Below are positions 13,601-22,600 of a stretch of DNA of 60,000 nucleotides, in pieces. The stretch is taken from NCBI RefSeq assembly GCF_029227915.1, contig NC_079881.1:12253501-12313500 (forward strand), in the 5' to 3' direction. The position numbers and the translations under genes are program-made. Below the pieces are notes generated by a model that ran no database searches, was not told the DNA's origin, and was given only the letters and a program-made list of their open reading frames with translations. Within the stretch, counting starts at the first letter, position 1. The number at the start of each line of letters is the position of its first letter. This DNA is from Hydractinia symbiolongicarpus (taxonomy: Eukaryota; Cnidaria; Hydrozoa; Anthoathecata; Hydractiniidae).

Positions 13601-16600
13601 GCGTTATTATAATTTTTGGTTTCATAACAGAAGCTGGTACAGCAGTGGCTGTGCTTATCTCATATGAAGACAGGCCAACCATGACCACTGGTACATCTAA
13701 TTAAAAAATTTTTTACAGATATATATATACCTAATTTGTATGAAGTATTTGTGATTCTTGTGATTTTAGAGCTTCTTTTCTTCGTTGGTATTTCTAGAAC
13801 TTCCACAAGGCTTTTAAAAAATTGTTTCTACAATTTAGCAGGATAATCAATAACAGACAAGTAAAAAAACTTTTCTCACAGAGGTTTCAAGTAGACGCTT
13901 AATATATATATATATATATATATATATTAATATATATATTAATCTCATGCAACTTTTTAACAACACAAATATTTTTCTCTCTTTTTTTCCATATATATCA
14001 TAGAAGCATATAAGTTTTCATTTTAACTAAAAAGGGAGAAGAAAAATATTAGGCAGGTGGCTGTCTTATAATGGCAAATTCTTGCATCATTATATGTCTT
14101 GGAATTGAAGGTAGCAAGTGTTTAGAGTTATAAAAATTTACACAAAAATTTTGTTATAGAAACCTGACCATTTAGAAAGGTATTTTTTGTAAAAAATTGG
14201 CTGTGTTACATAAAGTACAGTCCAGATGTAAGCGTACGCATACACTTGCAAAATTGCCTAGTAGCATTTTTGCTATAAAATGCATGGAGTTCAATTGTAT
14301 AGCTATGGATATCTTATATATGATCGGGAAGGCTTGAGTGTATTCAGTTACTACAATGAAAGCCTTTTTTGTTATCCGCTGTTCTTGCGTGTTTTTTAAT
14401 GTCAAAGTTCCAATATTTTTTATTTATTTTTTTGAAACTTGACTCTTGTAGGGAATTTTAGCCAAAGAATTTATATACTGTAGGCATTAACAGAAACTTG
14501 GATGGTCTGCTGGGAAACCTGTCGAAAATTGCACTAACACAAGGTGAGAGTTTGCTTATAATATAAAACAGGATCAGGGAGGTTGAATATAACTGGTATA
14601 AAATTTTAGAGTTTGTGTTGGATGATCATAACTAAGAAAGTAATGGCAAGCTTTTTTGGGACTTTAGGTTTGAACACCTCAACTGAAGGAGTTAAAGGTT
14701 TTTATGACTTAAAAGACAAACTGAACTATACAAAAGCGAATATTCCTACAAAAATACAACATGGCTGAATAAATCATAATCCTCCTAACTGTAGGGTTTC
14801 AAAATCTCCAATATTTTTTGTATGGTCAAAAACGGTTCTTATGATTTTTTTTTTATATAGGTTAAGACTTTTAAAAAAAAAAAAAAAAAAATCACTTTAA
14901 GACAAGACAAAACACAAAACAGAACTTGTATATTACTGAAGGTTATAAAAATTACCTGATTCAAGGTTAAACTGATGTGTTTGTGTTGCTTCTTTGAATG
15001 TAATATTGATGGTTAAATTACTCCCATCAACAATAATTAAGTTTGTTTCGATTATAGCATCCTTCTCATATACTATTGGTACATCAAAGTAAGCTGTGGA
15101 AATATTTGAAACAACATTAGCAATCTTTTCCTGCAATATTGGTTCTGATAAAAGGTTCTTTGCCTCAACTTTAACCATGTAATAGCCAGGTGCAAAAAGT
15201 GTGATATTTGGCAATGGTGACTGATAGGCACTCCAAACATTTGTTTCATATTGGTATCTATACACAGCAGGGTTTGCTAAAATAAACCAAAACATTATAC
15301 ATATATAGTTATCACTTTTGTGTCTATTATTTAGCAACAGCTATTTTTAGTAATTTCGTGAATCAAAAACTTTCTGCAAGGTGGAGAGCTACCCTGTTCT
15401 GGAAAAGACATAACCCAACATCAACTAAATCGTTCCACAACTAGTTGCTGGCAGTTTATTTTCCGTTTATTGAAAGTATGTGTTTTTTTCTATTGATGGA
15501 TTATTTCTGACATTGTTAAAATTTAAATGACGGATCTTTTCCATTATTTTTCTGCCTAAGTGGATTTTTTCACAGGCTTATGGACCAATCTTGAATAATG
15601 TATTTAAACATCTCATATAGAAGGTTGGTCATCTAGAGGGAAAACCTTGAATACAACTTTCTAAGTGGGAAAGGCACTCCATTATATTTACACAGCAGTT
15701 TTTAAATAAAGATGTGTAACTTTGGTAACAATAGTTATATATAGTCATAGTCATTGTATTGGAACATTAATTTCTATTGTGTACTCTCTCTCAAAATATT
15801 AAAAAAAAAATAACTTAATAATATTAAGGAAATCTCGAGTTGTAGTGTTCAGTAGTTGCGAAGGAAGAGTTGCTAAATTTTATGGTAACGAAGGTAAAAG
15901 TTGTATTTAGTCATTACTGTAGAGTATAGTTTTGACATGCGACGCACAAAATTTTGCGTTGGGGATACTACAACACTAAATGATACTCACTTCTAATGAA
16001 AAACTTATGTTATCAAAAGAATCTAGGACCCAGGTGTTAACAAAACCAAGATTAAATAACACAGTTAAATCTATGCCTTTAGAATAATTTTGATATTTAT
16101 ATATATTGTTACAATTTTATTCCTGTTTACATTTAGTATTTTATCTCAATTGTTTAAAAGTTTAGAATTAGTGTGAACATGCCGACCTGGGTGTTGGGAA
16201 AGGTTATGAGAATGTGGTAGGAAAATTTTTTTTAGGATTTGGATTTAAATTATTGAGTGTAGATTGATGCCTTCTGATTTATTTGAATTTATTTAAAAGC
16301 CGTAATACGTTTGTGTGGCAAAATGGACTAAAAATAACTTTGCTTCACCCAGCGCCTGCATCTTTTTTTCAGCCATGCAGATACCAGAGCGAAAAAAGAT
16401 TTTCATGTTGAAAATGTACACTTAGAAATTCATCTATTGGTTCGATAAAATGTGTTAACCCTATTCGGTCCGGGGTTTTTCGAACATACTATGACCGGGG
16501 GGGGGGGCGGATTCCGCCCCCCCCTCAATAACTTTTCATAGGGTTGTTCAAATTGAATCAAACTTGGCACACTTATATTACGTCATAAAAGGAACAAAAT

Positions 16601-19600
16601 GGCGCCAAAAAAATTTGCTTGAGTCAGCACATTTTTTGTGACGTCATCAAAAGCTTGAAAATTGTTTAAAATGCCACTATCAGCTTAAAATATAATTACT
16701 TTAGTTCTAGAGCGAATTTTTACATTCTGTTTGAAGTTTCTGAAAGCTAAATGAAAGTTATTTAACATATCTTCCGGTTTTTACATGGATCGGATGAAAA
16801 ATTGCCAAAAATTGCCCGAAAATCCGTTTTTTTTCGATTTTCGGGTAAAATCCGACAAAATCGGGAAATCGGATTAGTCACGTGTTCAAATTATTCAAAA
16901 TGATTCTTCTTAATGAAACAAAGTTGTGTTGCAAGTTTCAAGTTCTAAGGATAATCCTAACAGGAGTTATTATATTTTCCCCATTATAAGGATTTCATAG
17001 AGATTTTTAGGGGTAGTTTCGAGTAATGGCCAATATCAAAGCCTCTGAAAGGTATGGGACCTAAAAAATTAGCATGCAGGTGTCTAATAGATAAATGTTG
17101 AAACTCTTTAAATATCATAGCCATATAACAAAGCAATCAGGAGTTATTAAAAAAAAACCGTCAGGGGAGGGGCGGAATCCGCCCCCCCCCGGACCGAATA
17201 GGGTTAAGCTAAAAAAATCATTGCAAAACCCCAATGGCAACAAAAAACATGTTAGTAGCCTAATTAGGAGTGCATATTGCCTTAACTGGCTAATTGATGC
17301 CGTTTGCTTATGTCTGGAAGGAGCGAAGGAGCTGAAATCAGATCGGATCATCTTCAAACCACTGTTTCCAGGGTTACAGCTATCTTCTTACGCTGAACGT
17401 CTTATAATGTAGCAAACTAGTGTAAGTATTTACAACACAGGGTTAACTCATTGCATACGAAATTAAAAACCGCTCTGCCCGGAATTAATTTTTTTACGAT
17501 ATCAATTTTTCTATGGGTATATATATTAAAAATTTCCATAACTAAAGAAGTATTATGTTTCAGATAATAGTAAAAAAGATAACAGTAAAAATGAACCGTT
17601 ATTTAAATTTTGATGACGTCAGCAAGGATCTTTCAAGAGACATTTTTTCTTGGAAATTTGTTTTCACGTTACCTTTACTGTGTAGAGCTTAAACTGCTGA
17701 TCAAGAAAATGTATATGATCATGTGGTTTTGATGAGCGGTTAATGAGATATAAGCGTTTAAAAATTTTGCTGACGCCAGCAATGGCCCTGTCCAAACCAA
17801 AATTTTTTTTAAAAAAAAATTTGTATACCTGTTGCCTTCATCGTATAGATCCCTAGTTACTCACGCGGTGAAAAAACATTGACGTCACCAACTCGTTTCC
17901 AAGTTATTTGGCCTCAAAATTTTAGGTGCACTGTAATGGCTTCACTACTCTTAATTAACTTTCCTTTGACGTCAATACTATTTTAACGTTAAAGTTTGGT
18001 AAATTACAGAACAATTTTATAGGCAATGTTTTACAGAATTTGTTAAAGAAAATTGTGAAGAATATAATCCACTTTGCAAAAGTCACAGACAGACAGACAG
18101 ACAGAACTGGCGTATTATTATATAGATAGTTTTTCGATAAAATATATCTTAGAAAACGGCCTTCGCGACTTCGGCGCAGCGGCGAAAGGTAATGCGCTGC
18201 GCAATGTTTCGCAACCTAACCCTAACACTAACCCTAACCCTAACCCTCAGCGCAACGTTACGCTGTGCAATAGTTTCGTCGCTGCGCCGAAGTTACAAAG
18301 CGCTGTAAGTTACTAGTAAAAAAGTTATTAGTGCGCAACGATGCTCAGCGGCGAAATATTTGTGCAAATCGCCGACTCTGTGTATTGTAGTAGAAAGCAC
18401 GTGAGGTCACGCATTCCTGTCAATCCATACGTACAAGAACCCAGACCAGTGAGGGTCAACTTGTCATCCCGTGTGCACAGACTTATTAGAAGCAAAATTT
18501 CGATTATAATGAATTCATTAGATGGTAAATTTGCAAAAAAAAACTATGGTGGCATTTTTAGATACGCTCCTAATTGGAAATTGATGATGTCAGCAGTTTT
18601 ACAGTCAGCAAAATAAAAAATTCAATATTTTTTAAACATTTTAATACCAATCAATAAATAATTTTAATCGGAACAAAAATGTATAAAACCAATATGTTCA
18701 AAATGTACGGTTCGCAATTTATAGTAATTTTAAATTATGTAAAATACAGACCGGAAACTCGCAGACCAGTATCTCAAATCTGCAAATAACTCGATAATGA
18801 CAGGTGATTAAAGCTTCAAATTTGGTTTGTTGGTAGATTCTATCAATTGCTGGTGTGATACTTTGAACGAGGCATAATGAATACCATAATGGCAGAATTC
18901 AACAAAACACTGACGAGAAATTCACAGTCCAGTTCCTTAAATTTGCCATATTTTGTAAATAAAAATTGATTGTGGTTTCAAACTCAGTATTTTGGTTAAT
19001 TCTAATAATCACTAGTACGTGGTACAAAGATTAATACAGTATATAATTGCACATTGTATTTGCAATGTTGAATGTCTTGGGGAAATACATTTATGGCAGC
19101 AGACTGGATAAATTGTTCACAGAAGCAGGATTATATGGTAGCACTACAATGGGACAGATTGTAGAAGGAATGCAGAATGAAAAGAGGTGTGGAAGCACAT
19201 ATGACAATGTATCTAGCACACGTATATATTTAATAGATTGGTACAAAAAACATGAAGACGATATTTCTGTAGATGTTAATGAAATACAACAACACTTATC
19301 AGGTTTTCCAAGTCACGCTTCTGAAAATACTGAGAAGATAAAAACATCAGTGATCAAGTGTTTCAGATCATAGAAGATTCGAAAATCTTGGAAAAGTTAC
19401 AGAGCTTTGGTGACTCCCTTACTAATCGAGGTAAATTTCTAAGAAATTATATAGACATGTGCGAATACCTTCTTCTTTTCATACGCTCATCAAGACAGGG
19501 ACTTTAGAATCTCCATCTTTCTTCCTTGAACACATTTGAAAAATACTTCTTTGAGCATGATCAAATTAATTATGCTATATTGGGTTTGGAATTGAAAAAT

Positions 19601-22600
19601 AAAAAAATGTGGGACTACTTGAAACAAAATTTATGTGTCAATAAGAACAACATACCATTTACAGCGATCGGATCAGGCGATGCGATGGAACAAAAGAATA
19701 AAAAATAGGAATGTTTCTGGAGGAACTTACCGTATCACACTTGACTAGACTAGACTGTGTGGAAACACCAAAAAGTTAGTCGAGACAATGGAACCTTTCA
19801 GTTTGAATTTCAATGATAGGGGCTGTGTTTTCAATGATGTATCAAAAGAGTTCTATCAGATTTCATTGCAAACGAAGTTTTAAACAATAATGTCATTGGT
19901 GCTAGCATGTACAAAGAGTTTACCGATGAGGAGTTGAAGTGTGAATTTGGTCATCTACGAAAGAAAGAGAACTGAAGACATTCAAAATGCAAGGAAAGGT
20001 AATGAAGTCAAAAGTGGCAGATAAAGGAAGAAAAGGTCTTATTGTCACGATTTCTCAAAGCAACACATAAATATCCTGATTTAGACATGGAGTACTGTCT
20101 AGGAAACTTAGAATTTTCAGTTGTACCAAAAGCCTTGTTTTCAACAGATGGTGAGCCATTAATGTATGCAGACAAGTCAAAAATACTACATCACAACGAA
20201 GATCTTGGTATGCTTTAACAGCAGCATGAATTGGAGACATCAGACACATTTAAGACATCAGTGTTAGTAATCGATGGTATGACTGTGTTGAATCAGATTA
20301 CCAAAACAAGTAACATAAAAACGTGCAAGGTTGGTTTTTGATGTTTTTTTTATAACAAAAATAACTTCGTGACATTTTAATTCAGATTCTGTAATTGCAT
20401 CTTTCAGGGTGTTAGAATGAAGATAAATATACTTGGCTATGATTTAGTATGATATACATTATTCTATACGCCATGTTTTCTGACATTAGGATCTTGCAAC
20501 AGCCTTTGCCAGAAGAATCATTACATTCACCTGACGAGCAAAATAGGTTCGGTTGGTATTCGATCACTGCATGTAGAAATCATTGAAAGCTTGTACACTA
20601 ACTAATCGTACATCTGGACACGAGATTCGCTACAAATTGGAGAAATGACTAACATTGCAGATATTGGTGCAAATAAAGAAAACGCACTGTTAGGATTCAC
20701 TCACTGCATGCAACCAAACTGGCAGGTTTAGTGGGAAATCAAAATTGTTTTGGTAAAACAGTTTCTAGATGTTGATGATGATATATTGAATGCATTGTCG
20801 AAACTAGGTTTGTGTCCTTGTCTTTCTGTTATTAAGCAAATGCACGTATTTCGATCGAATGATATCATTTATTTTTCAGATGAAGGCGAGCATCTGCCAT
20901 CACTAAAAGTATTATAGAACCTCTAGAGCGCTGGATTGTTATATCATATGGTGGTTAAAAGCGACCAGAAAGTATCAAGACCATTCCTTAGTTTCGATGG
21001 TACCTGTTTTCAAAATTGCAACTTGAAGCTGAAAAACTGCCTCCGACTATGGCAGCACTTAAATACAAAGTATTTCGCAGTTACTTCATCACGATGATTC
21101 TCAAAAGATCTTTACAACCATTGCAAGCGCGACCTTCGCCTTTAAACTATGTTTTAATTTTGACAGACGAACTTCCTGCACCTCTTGCGGTTGTAAAACG
21201 AATTGCTGTTTCAAAAGATGTAAATGTTACAAAAACCAAATGAATTGTACGGACATGTGCAAATTTGTTAGATGTGAAAACGATGACGGGGATAAAATCA
21301 ACTATTATAGAGATGAGGAGGACAGCAGTGAAGAAATTATGATAATTTTTAGATATTCAACATTTTTAAATATATTTTTATTGCTTTTCAATTTTGAACA
21401 GCAGGTCTGGCAATTTCTGGTCTGTATTTTTATGCATTCGACAATATCAATATACTGGTGACTATTAAAATCAACCAAAATACTGAGGTAGAAACTACAA
21501 TCAATTTTTACTTACAAAATATGGCAAATTTAAGGAACTAGACTGTGAATAATAAGATCTACCAACAAACCAAGTTTGAAGCTTTAATCACCTGTCATTC
21601 TCGAGTTATTGCAGATTTGAGATACTGGTCTGCTAAATGCCGGTCTGTACTTTACATAAATCTTGTTCATCCTGTACTTATTAGTTATTTTGTTTGCCGT
21701 CTTATATAAACGTCAAAGAAACCGGTTACGAGCGTGGGGAGTGGGTTTAGTAAAGAAATGCCCCCATATTGTTGCTAAGAGAAACGTTCATGGAGATCGT
21801 GTAACCCACGCTATCTTACATTTCTCCTTCCTATATAAAAAAAATTGTTTATGTTTAAAATACTGATCATAAATAAAGTTGAAAAAGAAATCTTAATTTT
21901 GCACACTAGATAGTAAACCAAGATGTATCACTTACTGGAAACCAATTTGGGTGAAAGCGAAAGTGTCTGTTTTGTAATTATTTCATCTGGTATACTAAAT
22001 GTCAGTCCTTTAACACCTTGAGAAGTTGAAGTGATCTCGAATGTTTCAAATGAACATGTATCTTCTGTTGCATTACATGTAGATGGAGTGGGGCACGATG
22101 TTGTAACATATGCTGATGTGCTTGTATTGCGACAGAAACAGTAAGAGTTTGACAGGACAGCACTTTGTTCGGAATTTAAATAAGGAAATAAGTTGCATGC
22201 TGTCACGCAAGCAGTAGAATTCAATTCGAATCCAGTAAAGCTGACATCGCTAAAGTAATCAGGGTCAGGAGTTATGCATGTCTGAAGCTTTGCCTCATCT
22301 ACAAAAACAAACATATATTCCACTTAGTAAAAATTGAAGAAAGTTATTTGGGTTTTTTTTGGAACAAATTGTGAGCGAGTGCTGATTTAGCCAATACTCT
22401 TCAATTCATAATTTAAGGCGAATTTTCACCTGAAAACGGCCAATTGTGATTTCTTGAGTCCGATTGGTTGATGAAATTTTCCACCCCAATCTCAATTAAG
22501 GTACCAGTAACCCTTTTAAAAGAGATTATTTTAGACTATTTATCCATATTTTTTCTGTTATAACACACTTGCCACGATAGCTAAAATACTATTATCTTTC

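Noticed and set aside
17095-17412. 105-residue ORF over the right end of the TTAA element
   Set aside because: It crosses the transposon terminus and a poly-C/G palindrome and has no protein-like pattern.
18074-18316. ORF with NPNTNPNPNPQ
   Set aside because: The Asn-Pro repeat is translated telomere-like DNA in a palindrome.
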